From assembly GCA_017979445.1 (NCBI GenBank), contig CM030710.1:18028248-18092247 (forward strand): DNA of 64,000 nt, read 5' to 3'. A program made the translations under genes and the position numbers. Every line of letters starts with the position of its first letter. The first letter of the stretch is position 1. This DNA comes from Akebia trifoliata (taxonomy: Eukaryota > Streptophyta > Magnoliopsida > Ranunculales > Lardizabalaceae). The notes below the pieces were generated by a model. The model was not told the origin of the DNA. It worked only from the letters and a program-made list of their open reading frames with translations, and ran no database searches. Below, piece after piece: positions 46,018-55,831 of this stretch.

Positions 46018-46805
46018 GCCATGGGCCCATTTGTTTGGAAAAGGCCCCGGGCACACCCCACCTTACTTTGCACACACCACATGCACGTTTACCGCTTTAC
46101 TCACTTACACGTCCCATTTAGCCAACGTGGCACTAGTGCGTGGCCCGGTCTCTTCGGAGATGCGACGTCATTCATGAAACCCACAACTCCAGTCACGTAC
46201 CTCAGGGTATATCGAACTGGGGCATCAATACCGTCTGATCAGGTGATTCTGAGAGACATATTGATGCACCCATGCTGGGGTGACCTGAGCCTTTGTCCTA
46301 TTGTAAGCCACACAGTCACATGTCCCGATTGCCAACGTAGTACTAGTACGTGGTTGGTCCCCTCGTGGGATGCCAAACCATTTATGAAAGCTACAACTCT
46401 TGACTCGTACCCGTAGGTATAAAAGGTAATCTAAGTATATCAATTGCACTTCTTGGTCAAAACCGGTGCCTAAGCAAGATCTTGCCCCGCTGTACCCTAC
46501 TGTACGAGGGGGATAGACTACGTCTATTCTAGACGAGAGGTGTTTAAGTGGGCCCTTGCTCTGCATTGTGCGCCACCTCTCAACTGGAGATCGAACTGGC
46601 TGTTTTTTGGCTTCAGAGAAGTGAATTGAGGTTTTAGATTATCACCTATACGGTATATCAAACCAAGTCACCACGTATCGAAAGGTATATAGGTGTGCTT
46701 GGGCAAGGGTGGCCAGATAAAAATGCATTGCACGTAGTAAGCCTAGAGTCTAGAAACCTTCCCCATAGGTCACGACTTGAACTTATCGTGGGTGTTCCCG
46801 GGTTG
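46018..46805 (+). other. E4 conserved leader module with internal duplication
   Basis: Homologue of 2150-2960 and 12861-13680. The duplicated blocks are 46111-46214 and 46322-46424, 211 bases apart. Forward and reverse open stretches across it (46021-46416, 46225-46566) are matched in E2 but out of frame in E1, so no protein is called. After GTTCCCGGGTTG the sequence leaves the E1/E2 pattern, just before their splice donor. Confidence 0.65.
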
Positions 46806-47209
46806 TTTATTGAATGAATGTCTGTTGTTGGATGAATGTATGTGAGTGATGTGAATGATCAAAGTGCATGATTGTCCTCAAGGATCAAAGAAATTTTATT
46901 TTTGAAAATTAAAATGAGTGCACCGATCCAGTAAAGAATCCATTTTCTTACAATAATGACCCAGTCCATCCCAACCCAACAATCATGATGGACCGGGCCA
47001 TTTAAATCAAAATGGAAATCGAGTTTTCAAAGAAAAAAAAAGAAAATATTTTTCGAAAAAGATTATTTTCCAAAAGAAGTGTCCTTTAGAAGAAACATTT
47101 TCCAGAAAATATTTTCCATAAAGTACAAGATTTTCCAAAAAGAAAATAAATTAATCTTTTACATGGACCATTGGAAGAGTACTAAAATACCCTTTTGTGT
47201 CAAATCAGG

Positions 47210-48391
47210 ATGTTAGCCGCCGGCGATAATCCAATCGATCAGTTAGTCAAAACAACCGTCATAGGAATGCACCCTGTAGAGAAGATCAATTTTGGGAGAT
47301 TCATGTTGAGGAGTGCTCTTTTCTTCCATGAGTTTGAGATAGACTGGAACCTCTTACATGCTATGGCTAAGTGATGGAACCCTTACCTCCACATATTCCA
47401 TATGGGGTACATGCATTTATGCCCTACACACGAGGATTATTGCGGTATTATGGGGATATCCACTTCAGGACCTCTAGTCCGACCCTCATTGAAGACCGGA
47501 TATTCTGGTGCCCTCGCCACAGGATTGAATATTTCCAAAGAAGAAGCCAAGGCCCTAATCCATAACGGGAGACTGGATTTAGTACCTTTACTGGGCCCGT
47601 ACCGCTCCCGCAGTCATCCTATCAATGTAAAACCCGAAGCCTGGCGAGCCACTAGAGACTATCGATTATGCTTAGGAATCCTAGCCCAATACATACTGAC
47701 CTCTAATAGTGATGGCCAAACTATCCCTGAGTCCTTCATAGATTTAGCCTCTCAACTCTCGAGGAAAGCCAACCCAGTGCCCCTCATCTTAGCTGAAACC
47801 TTCTCAGGTCTAGATGCCATAAAAAATGGTGAGCGGAAAAGCTTCAAAGGAAGTCCCCACTTACTCTATATGTGGCTTTGTGATCGTCTTAAGATTGTAG
47901 ATGTTCCCTCAAACCTCGAATATGGGCCAGAACACTTCTCCAAGAGAAACCTGTTAGTGCGTCACAACTCAGTCAAAGCCTGGAGTAAATGGTTAGACTC
48001 TCGCTTAGCTCGTCATATCGATTTTAGGTGCCCTTGGTGGATGACTGATCCCCCTGTTCTAGGAACCAAAGGATCCTACTATGTCCGTCTGATGGGTTTA
48101 GAAGAAACATCTTTTTACCATCCTAATTTGATCCCAGAACAGTATGATGTACCCATAGAGTTATCCTTATCTCAACCCAAAGCTTTCTTTTCCCCCGAGC
48201 CTTTGACTGAAAAGTTAGTACACCTCATCGAGAAAGCATGGAACAAGCGCACCTTAGGGTATCCGGACGGACCAGCAGAATTCAGAGAGCCAGTTGTTAG
48301 AACCAAGAGGGTCAAGCCTGATAGCAATCCTGATGACCATCAAGACAAAACCAAGCGTCCATGTAAAAATAGTTCAAATCAAATTTGTTGA
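47210..48391 (+). pseudogene. ORF1 of E4 (DUF7745-type), interrupted by one stop
   Basis: Ogre elements carry an extra gene before gag whose product is of unknown function; this is it. From ATG 47210 the frame runs 54 codons to TGA 47372-47374, then stays open to 48391; the next in-frame Met is at 47402, giving 329 residues. Visible family features are a Leu/Trp-rich N-terminus, LCPTHEDY, LILAETFSGLDAIKNG, and GSPHLLYMWLCDRL, where DUF7745 proteins have GSP.LL..W. The tail is basic. The stop falls in the conserved N-terminal part, so full-length product needs readthrough. E1-E3 lack this gene. Confidence 0.75.
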
Positions 48392-48694
48392 AAGATGTTT
48401 TAATAAGAACATATTGTCAATCATTTTCAATAAAATTATCTTTCTTTTTTGAATAAATATCTCCTTTTCAAATACTCATTGTGTGAATGGATTAATTAAT
48501 GGATTGGTGCACAAACCTCAATAAAATGATTCTTAAAAATGTTATCAAGGGGTTAATATCGAAATTGACTAAATCTACCTTTGATGGGGTCATATAGGGT
48601 TATCATTGCGCCTAAACTCAAGCGTCCACCTCCTAGTTGGAGTCGTAAGTCCAGTCGGTTAGAAAGAACCACAGTACCAAGTCAACAAGCAGAG
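48392..48694 (+). other. Spacer between ORF1 and gag of E4 with a candidate splice acceptor
   Basis: AT-rich, then TTTGATGGGGTCATATAG|GG at 48597, aligned with the acceptor of E1/E2. The gag frame is open from 48581 (first ATG 48584) and its codons upstream of the gag ATG (VIIAPKLKRPPPSWSRKSS) resemble those of E2 and E3, which suggests they are translated from a spliced RNA. A possible donor, TAT|GTGAGT, lies at 46842. Confidence 0.45.
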
Positions 48695-51600
48695 ATGGCG
48701 TCAGAATCTGAACTCACGGAGATCCGTAAGATCTTGGCAGCCTTTGCCAATGATATCAGCAATATAAAAGGCAATGTGGAAATGTTAGAACAGACCTCGG
48801 AATTGACGGGAATTCCTTTAGGTGACCCAAAGGGAAAAAAGGTTGAAGAGAAACGTCCACGTGAAGTCTTCGAGCTCGACGGAGACGAAGAGTATTTTGA
48901 TGAAAATCCGGCATTATCTAATAGGATGTCTCAATTGGAGTCAGCAATGAAGAGTATAAAGGGTATTGATGAAATCGCAGCAGGCATTGAAGCTTTGAAT
49001 CGCATCCCTAGAATCCATTTGCCAGAAAAGTTTGTGATGCCTGAGATGGACAAGTTCTATGGGACAGGGTGTGCAAAAACACATCTTAAGGTGTATGTTA
49101 CCAACATGCGCACTATGGGACTCAGCGACGAACAGATGACATTATTGTTCCAAAGGACTTTATCAGGATCAGCACTACGGTGGCTAATGTCTCAAGATCC
49201 AGTTACTGTGGGTACATGGGAAAACATGTCAAAGGCCTTCTGGCATCAGTATAAGTACAGTACCGAGATTGAGACTTCAAGAAGGGATTTGGAAGCAACT
49301 AAACAGAAAAATGGGGAGACATTCACTGATTTCATTGGTCGCTGGAGAGCCAAGGCTTCTCAAATGTGGGATAGACCTTCGGAGAAGGAACAAGTAGCAA
49401 TTATCCTAAAGAACCTCTCTCAAGGATATGCTCAACACCTAGTGGCCCAATACCTCCCTACCTTTGAATCCTTGTTGCAAGCAGGAAGCCAACTTGAGGA
49501 TGCGTTTGCCTCTGGAATCCTTTCTAACCCCTCAGATAACAGGCCTAAGAAACCATATGTTCCCAAACCCAACATCAACCATACTTACATCGCCAATACC
49601 TCAGTTACCCCAGCTCAACCCCCAGCCCGGACTAATAACCAAGCTCACCCAAGTCAACCTCGAACTCCGTGTCAGTTCACCGATCTAGGGATGAGTCTCA
49701 CTGTAGCGCTTCACAAATTGATGAAAAAAGGGCTTCTTACCCCTATCCAACCCCAACCTTTACCTAATCCCTTGCCAGCTGGACACAATGCTAACGTGTT
49801 CTGCGAGTTCCATCAAAATCCTGGCCATCACACGGATCGGTGTATCACCTTGCGCCATGCCATTCAAAACCTTATTGACAACAAAAAGGTCACCATCCCT
49901 AGCCCACCAAATGTCACCACAAATCCACTACCTGCTTATCAACCTCCACCAACCCTGAATATGGTTTCTCACACCCCATCACCATTCGACCCTGTTTCTC
50001 TCATCCATCCAATCCAAGTTAAACCGCCCAGTTACCCCCTTGCCGGGATAGCCTTCACTGATGAGGTTTTTACCACAAACCATGAACCATTCGATTTAAC
50101 CTCGGATGATACCTATTGTTTATCCCCACCTCGTTACGATAGTCCCGCGTTCACTAGTTACCTATTGGCCCAGATGAATCTGAAAAACCCTGTATCTTTA
50201 ACAGAAGAAGATGAGCCCTTCTCCCTTTTCTGTGATGAAGTTAGACATATGACTCGAGGTGGAAGAGTTTTTAAGCCACAAGAACTCTGTGTTGAAAATC
50301 CTGCAGCCCTGGCAAGAAAAGAAGGAGAAGATCCCACTAAGGAAAGCATCGAAGAGGATAACTCCGTGATCAAACAATTGAAAAAATCAGGGGCCAATAT
50401 CTCAGTATGGGGTTTACTCATGGCTTCCACTGCTCATAGGGAGGCTGTTCTCAAAGCACTAAACACAGCCCAAGTCTCCCTTGATACTTCTCCAGAACAG
50501 CTAGCCAGTATAGTGGGGGCAACTTACGTGGAGAATATCCTATCCTTCTCGGACTCAGATCTCCCAAAAGAAGGGGCAAGCCATACTAAGCCGCTGCACA
50601 TTACAGTTGACTGTAACGGAATGAGGGTACCTTTAGTTTTGATTGATAACGGGAGTGCACTGAACGTTTGTCCGCTAAAAACGGCTACTTGTCTCGGATT
50701 TAAGGCTGAAGATCTCAAGCCTACTAATCAAGGTGTTAAAGCTTATGATAACACCAAGAGAGATGTACTGGGAATTTTGCACCTTCGGCTGTCCACAGGC
50801 ATAGCTGAATTTCCTGTGGAATTTCAGGTTATTGATATCCAGTCCTCTTTCAATCTACTGTTAGGGAGACCATGGTTACATCAGATTAAAGCCATCCCTT
50901 CTACTCTACACCAGAAGGTCAAATTTATCAAGGATGGGCTGGTAATTACTCTTCATGGAGATGCTGAAATTGTAGGGATCATAAATAATACTGAGGCTAA
51001 GGATAAGCCGTTGCTTGAGATTCAACCAGAACAACAGGGAGTAGAGCTCAGTGGGTTCGAGTTTGAAAAGGTATGCTCAGTCCAATGGGATCAAGCCATG
51101 AAGGAGTATTTTCCAATGGAAAATACCTATAATTGTTGCATGGCCAACATATTCAAGAAAATGAGATTCTTCCCTGGTATGGGCTTAGGTCGCAAACAGC
51201 AAGGTATTAAAGAGGCACCATTAATTAAAGAGGCCATCGGCACATTCGGACTAGGATATAAGCCTACTAAGGAAGATTGGGCCCAATATTGGAAGACAAA
51301 ACGGGATAAGGCCATTGCTAAAAGGCAAAGGCGTACCACAGATCTCATTAAAATGAAGCCCTATCGAAAGACCCTCAATGGTTACTTTGTGAAAGAAGGA
51401 GAAGACTTCCGCTACTGTGGGTTCCCAGAGCCATTTATTGATCACATCACAGGTACTCGTCTGCCGGGGTTTGAAATTTTCTTTGGCATGGAACGGCCCG
51501 AAGAGGAAGCAAGCATAGAAGTTAAGGAGAAGAAGGTTGAAGACTGGCAACTCGATCTGGACTCCCTCAACATCGATCAGCTATTCATTGAAGATCATAG

Positions 51601-54600
51601 TATCTTAGTGTTATCAGTTGGGAAAGGGATCCCAAATCCTCAGTCTGTAATCAAACCCGCTGTTGGGTCTCTATCAAATTATCATGTAGTCAGTCCTATG
51701 TTGCATGTCAAGGCTGGGTCTGTCGATCCCATTAGTCCTGTTCAGTCTGACATGCCAGTTGAGTCATTTATTTCTGTTGAGTCGAGTAAGTTAGTTGTTT
51801 CTGCTGAGTCTGTTATTTCTAGGGAGTCTGTTTTTCCTGCTGAGTCGAGTGAGTCTGTCCAGTCTGCAATGAGTCCTGTTACCCCATCTCTTTTCAGTGA
51901 AATGAAAGAAATTTTTGATTACCCCGAGCGCAATAATAATTCAACTAATAATCTGGCTTCGGAGGGAGAGTCTTCTGACGAAGAACCTCCCCCTGAAATA
52001 ATCAAATTACTTAAACAAGAAGAGGAACGTCAGGCTCAACCTCTAATAGAGGAAGTAGAGGTTATCAACCTCGGAACAAAAGAAAGTCCTCAAGAAATTC
52101 GTATAGGGGTCACTTTATCTCCTGATGAACGCAAAGGGATAGTAGATTTACTCAGAAAGTTCAAAGACGTATTCGCGTGGTCTTACGAGGATATGCCGGG
52201 GGTAAGCACAGATATTGTCCAACATCGGATTCCGTTGTATCCTGATGCTCGACCAATCAAACAGAAACTTCGACGTATGAAGCCGGAATGGGCTTTGAAA
52301 ATCAAAGAAGAAGTTACGAAACAGATTAACGCTGGATTTTTGGAAGCAATAGAATACCCTGAGTGGATTGCCAATGTCGTCCCCGTGCCGAAAAAGGATG
52401 GAAAAGTTAGAATGTGTGTGGATTTTAGGGACTTAAACAAAGCAAGCCCAAAGGATAGTTTCCCTTTACCACACATAGATGTTCTAGTAGACAGTACAGC
52501 AGGACACGCGTTGTTGTCCTTCATGGATGGGTTTTCAGGGTATAATCAGATAAAGATGGATCCTCGAGATATGCAAAAGACGTCGTTCATCACACAGTGG
52601 GGGACCTTCTGCTACAAGGTCATGCCTTTTGGTTTGAAGAACGCTGGAGCTACCTATCAAAGAGCAGCCATGACTTTACTACATGACATGATACACAAAG
52701 AGGTCGAAGTCTATGTAGATGATATGATAGTCAAATCCAAAGAACGACTAGGGCATGTTACTGCGTTAGAAAAATTTCTCACAAGGATTCAAAAGTACCA
52801 ACTCCGCCTCAACCCACAGAAATGTGTATTCGGAGTAACTTCTGGAAAGCTGTTGGGATTTGTAGTCAGTCAGAGAGGAATCGAAGTAGACCCTGTAAAG
52901 ATTAAAGCTATCCAAGAAATGCCACCGCCCGAAACTGAAAAGCAGATTCGAGGTTTTCTGGGCAGAATCCAGTATGTTAGCAGGTTCATCGCCCAACTCA
53001 CCAATGTCTGCGAACCTATTTTCAAGCTTCTCAAGAAGAATGAGCCAACAGTTTGGAATGAGCAATGTCAAAAGGCTTTCGACCAAGTCAAGGAGTATCT
53101 CTTAAATCCACCTATTTTGGTCCCACCTACACCGGGTGAGCCACTTCTTCTTTATCTGTCAGTCACAGAAGAAGCTATGGGATGCATGCTTGCACAGTAT
53201 GACAAAGATACTCGCAAAGAAAGGGCCATCTACTACATCAGCAAGAAGATGTTAGAATATGAACGAAAATATTCATCCTTGGAGAAAACCTGCTTAGCAT
53301 TGGTATGGGCTACTCAGAGACTCCGACATTATATGCTGTCTCATTCAATTATCCTGTTATCTCGGATGGATCCTCTCAAGTATCTTTTTGAGAAACCAGC
53401 GTTAACAGGGAGAACCGCGCGATGGTTACTGTTGCTATCAGAGTTTGACATCACGCATGTTACACAGAAATCCATCAAGGGGAGAGCTGTAGCAGAATAC
53501 TTGGCAGATCACCCTGTAGTAGAAGGAATAAGGCCCGTCGATCAATTCCCAGATGAGAACATCTTGCATGTTAAGGAAGAACCGCAGAACCAAACATGGC
53601 AGTTATACTTTGATGGAGCGGCCAATCAAAATGGGTATGGAATAGGGGCAATCTTGTTATCTCCAGAAGGGTGTCATATTCCTATCGCTATTAAGTTAGC
53701 TTTCTCAAACACTAATAACACGGCTGAATACGAGGCATGCATCGCAGGGCTCGAAGCTGCTTTGAACCTGGGCATTACAGAAATTGAGGTTTTCGGGGAT
53801 TCGGCCTTGGTCATACATCAGTCATTGGAAGAATGGAAGACTAGGGATGAAAAGTTGAAACCTTATCATGAGTATTTGCTAAACTTAGTCAGTAAGTTTA
53901 AAGCAATCCTATTCCAGCACTTGTCAAGGGAGGATAACAAATTTGCTGACTCCTTAGCAACTTTATCTTCAATGATCCATTTGCCTCCTGGCATGGAATT
54001 AAGGCCAATCACAGTTGAAGTAAAAAATAAACCCGCGTACTGCCATCAGATCAACATTGCTACTCGACTACCCGATGGAAAGCCATGGTACACAGACATA
54101 AAGAAAGTGTTGGAAAAACAAGAATTCCCGGAAGAAGCATCGAGGAAAGAACGACAGACCCTACTAAGATTAGCGTCTCAATTTATCCTGTGCGCAGGAA
54201 GCTTATACAAAAGGTCTTATGATGGGATTCACTTGTCATGTGTGGATGAAGATCAAGCTGAACAGATAATGATTGAACTACATTCAGGAGAATGTGGCCC
54301 TCATATGAGTGGGAAAATGTTAGCCAAGAAGATTATGAGACAAGGATACTACTGGCCCACGATGGAAACAGATTGTCATCACATGGTCAAAACTTGTCAT
54401 AAGTGCCAAATACATGCGAACCTGATACATGTACCACCATCTCAATTAGTGGGCCTGACCTCACCATGGCCTTTCTCAGTTTGGGGAATTGACATTATTG
54501 GTAAAATATCACCTAAGGCATCGAACGGGCACGAATACATCCTGGTTGCCATCGATTATTTTACCAAATGGGTTGAAGCTGCCTCTTATGCTGTCCTCAC

Positions 54601-55330
54601 TGCGTCTCGAGTTGCAAAGTTTATTCAAACGAACATCATTAGTCGATACGGAGTACCTTCAGAGTTGATATCCGATAATGGGTCGCACTTCAAAGCTGAG
54701 GTTATCAAATTGTGTTCAAAGTTTAAAATCTCACACCATAAATCATCTCCTTACCGACCTCAGACTAACGGAGCAGTCGAAGCAGCTAATAAGAATATTA
54801 AGACTATCCTCAGGAAAATGTGCCAATCACATCGAGATTGGTCAGAAAAACTGCCATTTGCATTATGGGCATATCGAACCTCAATTCGATCCTCCACTGG
54901 AGCTACTCCCTACTCCTTAGTGTATGGCATGGAAGCAGTCTTGCCAGTTGAAATGGAGATTCCATCTCTCAGGATTTTGTTAGAAAGTCAGTTGTCAGAA
55001 GCAGATTGGGTTCGTCAATGGTATGAAGAGTTGAATTTGATCGAGGAAAAACGACTGAGAGCGTTGTATCACGTGCAAGCTTATCAAAGAAGAGTCGCCC
55101 GTGCGTTTGACAAGAAAATCCAGGCCCGTCACTTACAAGTCGGGGATTTAGTACTCAAAGAGAACAGGGCACCGATTTTTGATCCCAGGGGGAAGTTCAA
55201 ACCAAATTGGGGAGGTCCGTTCATCATCAAAGAAATATTACCAGCAAAAGCTGTCAAACTTCAAGATCATGATGGAATCGAATTACCAGAACCAACCAAC
55301 CTTGACCAAGTCAAACGGTACTACATTTAA
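48695..55330 (+). CDS. gag-pol: E4 gag-pol polyprotein (gag, protease, RT, RNase H, archaeal-type RNase H, integrase)
   Basis: Start chosen at 48695 (MASESELTEI), as in E1; 2211 residues. Numbering below counts from the upstream open codon at 48581. Gag core about 150-300 (SGSALRWLM); zinc-knuckle-like C408-x2-H411-x4-H416-x4-C421; protease D689 in LIDNGSALNV, where most relatives have DTG or DSG; G-patch-like segment 861-895 (FFPGMGLGRKQQG); Ser-rich linker about 1040-1100; RT with YVDD at 1378-1381; gypsy RNase H whose first catalytic Asp is replaced (LYLSVTEEAMG); second, archaeal-type RNase H with D1678 (YFDGAANQNG), TAEYEA and FGDSAL, a hallmark of Tat elements; integrase with HHCC zinc region, D1971, D2032, E2067 and a basic C-terminus. 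Products copy RNA to DNA in particles and insert it in the nucleus. No stop or frameshift seen. Confidence 0.95.
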   Translation: MASESELTEIRKILAAFANDISNIKGNVEMLEQTSELTGIPLGDPKGKKVEEKRPREVFELDGDEEYFDENPALSNRMSQLESAMKSIKGIDEIAAGIEALNRIPRIHLPEKFVMPEMDKFYGTGCAKTHLKVYVTNMRTMGLSDEQMTLLFQRTLSGSALRWLMSQDPVTVGTWENMSKAFWHQYKYSTEIETSRRDLEATKQKNGETFTDFIGRWRAKASQMWDRPSEKEQVAIILKNLSQGYAQHLVAQYLPTFESLLQAGSQLEDAFASGILSNPSDNRPKKPYVPKPNINHTYIANTSVTPAQPPARTNNQAHPSQPRTPCQFTDLGMSLTVALHKLMKKGLLTPIQPQPLPNPLPAGHNANVFCEFHQNPGHHTDRCITLRHAIQNLIDNKKVTIPSPPNVTTNPLPAYQPPPTLNMVSHTPSPFDPVSLIHPIQVKPPSYPLAGIAFTDEVFTTNHEPFDLTSDDTYCLSPPRYDSPAFTSYLLAQMNLKNPVSLTEEDEPFSLFCDEVRHMTRGGRVFKPQELCVENPAALARKEGEDPTKESIEEDNSVIKQLKKSGANISVWGLLMASTAHREAVLKALNTAQVSLDTSPEQLASIVGATYVENILSFSDSDLPKEGASHTKPLHITVDCNGMRVPLVLIDNGSALNVCPLKTATCLGFKAEDLKPTNQGVKAYDNTKRDVLGILHLRLSTGIAEFPVEFQVIDIQSSFNLLLGRPWLHQIKAIPSTLHQKVKFIKDGLVITLHGDAEIVGIINNTEAKDKPLLEIQPEQQGVELSGFEFEKVCSVQWDQAMKEYFPMENTYNCCMANIFKKMRFFPGMGLGRKQQGIKEAPLIKEAIGTFGLGYKPTKEDWAQYWKTKRDKAIAKRQRRTTDLIKMKPYRKTLNGYFVKEGEDFRYCGFPEPFIDHITGTRLPGFEIFFGMERPEEEASIEVKEKKVEDWQLDLDSLNIDQLFIEDHSILVLSVGKGIPNPQSVIKPAVGSLSNYHVVSPMLHVKAGSVDPISPVQSDMPVESFISVESSKLVVSAESVISRESVFPAESSESVQSAMSPVTPSLFSEMKEIFDYPERNNNSTNNLASEGESSDEEPPPEIIKLLKQEEERQAQPLIEEVEVINLGTKESPQEIRIGVTLSPDERKGIVDLLRKFKDVFAWSYEDMPGVSTDIVQHRIPLYPDARPIKQKLRRMKPEWALKIKEEVTKQINAGFLEAIEYPEWIANVVPVPKKDGKVRMCVDFRDLNKASPKDSFPLPHIDVLVDSTAGHALLSFMDGFSGYNQIKMDPRDMQKTSFITQWGTFCYKVMPFGLKNAGATYQRAAMTLLHDMIHKEVEVYVDDMIVKSKERLGHVTALEKFLTRIQKYQLRLNPQKCVFGVTSGKLLGFVVSQRGIEVDPVKIKAIQEMPPPETEKQIRGFLGRIQYVSRFIAQLTNVCEPIFKLLKKNEPTVWNEQCQKAFDQVKEYLLNPPILVPPTPGEPLLLYLSVTEEAMGCMLAQYDKDTRKERAIYYISKKMLEYERKYSSLEKTCLALVWATQRLRHYMLSHSIILLSRMDPLKYLFEKPALTGRTARWLLLLSEFDITHVTQKSIKGRAVAEYLADHPVVEGIRPVDQFPDENILHVKEEPQNQTWQLYFDGAANQNGYGIGAILLSPEGCHIPIAIKLAFSNTNNTAEYEACIAGLEAALNLGITEIEVFGDSALVIHQSLEEWKTRDEKLKPYHEYLLNLVSKFKAILFQHLSREDNKFADSLATLSSMIHLPPGMELRPITVEVKNKPAYCHQINIATRLPDGKPWYTDIKKVLEKQEFPEEASRKERQTLLRLASQFILCAGSLYKRSYDGIHLSCVDEDQAEQIMIELHSGECGPHMSGKMLAKKIMRQGYYWPTMETDCHHMVKTCHKCQIHANLIHVPPSQLVGLTSPWPFSVWGIDIIGKISPKASNGHEYILVAIDYFTKWVEAASYAVLTASRVAKFIQTNIISRYGVPSELISDNGSHFKAEVIKLCSKFKISHHKSSPYRPQTNGAVEAANKNIKTILRKMCQSHRDWSEKLPFALWAYRTSIRSSTGATPYSLVYGMEAVLPVEMEIPSLRILLESQLSEADWVRQWYEELNLIEEKRLRALYHVQAYQRRVARAFDKKIQARHLQVGDLVLKENRAPIFDPRGKFKPNWGGPFIIKEILPAKAVKLQDHDGIELPEPTNLDQVKRYYI

Positions 55331-55462
55331 GGAGGCCATATTTGGCCGAATCAATTTCCTTGCTACCCATTTCATTATCTCCTTTCTCAGCCTTTTGCAG
55401 TCTTTTTTATATTGTGCCTTGTATTTCTTAGCCCGATCACCTAACCTAGGGGAGGGAAATTT

Positions 55463-55540
55463 GAACTACGTTTTGGTCTGATCCCAAAATGTTGGGGTAC
55501 GTAGGCAACCTGAGAAATTACTTCAGGCCCGACCACATCA
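55463..55540 (+). other. E4 copy of the foldable 3' UTR motif
   Basis: CTACGT 55466-55471 pairs with ACGTAG 55499-55504 around CCCAA 55483-55487/TTGGG 55492-55496 (loop AATG). Then CCTGA 55509-55513 pairs with TCAGG 55523-55527. 55331-55462 and 55541-55831 hold no other feature I can see apart from one GGGGCATT motif near 55657. Confidence 0.62.
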
Positions 55541-55831
55541 ATAAAAAAAATCTATTTCCCCACACAATAAGAAATGAAAAAAATTCAAAAGAAAAAAAAT
55601 TCAAAATGGGGAAGAAAATTTAAAGAAAAAGAAATAATTTAAAAGGAAATGCCACACAAGGGGCATTTGGGTTTTTGAGCCTCAAAATTCCTTTCTTTTT
55701 ACCCAGTCCCAAGCCTACCTATAAAAGTCCTCCTAAGTACCGTGTGAAAAGTCAAGGAGGGTGGCAAAGCATGATCAGACAGTAAATTCTAGAAGTTCAA
55801 AGGAGAAGAAAAAGATAAGTGAAAATACCTG

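Noticed and set aside
55463..55540. Possible tRNA gene in the CTACGT...TACGTAGGC motif
   Set aside because: No acceptor stem, D-loop or T-loop (GTTCGA) arrangement fits; the pairing pattern is different.
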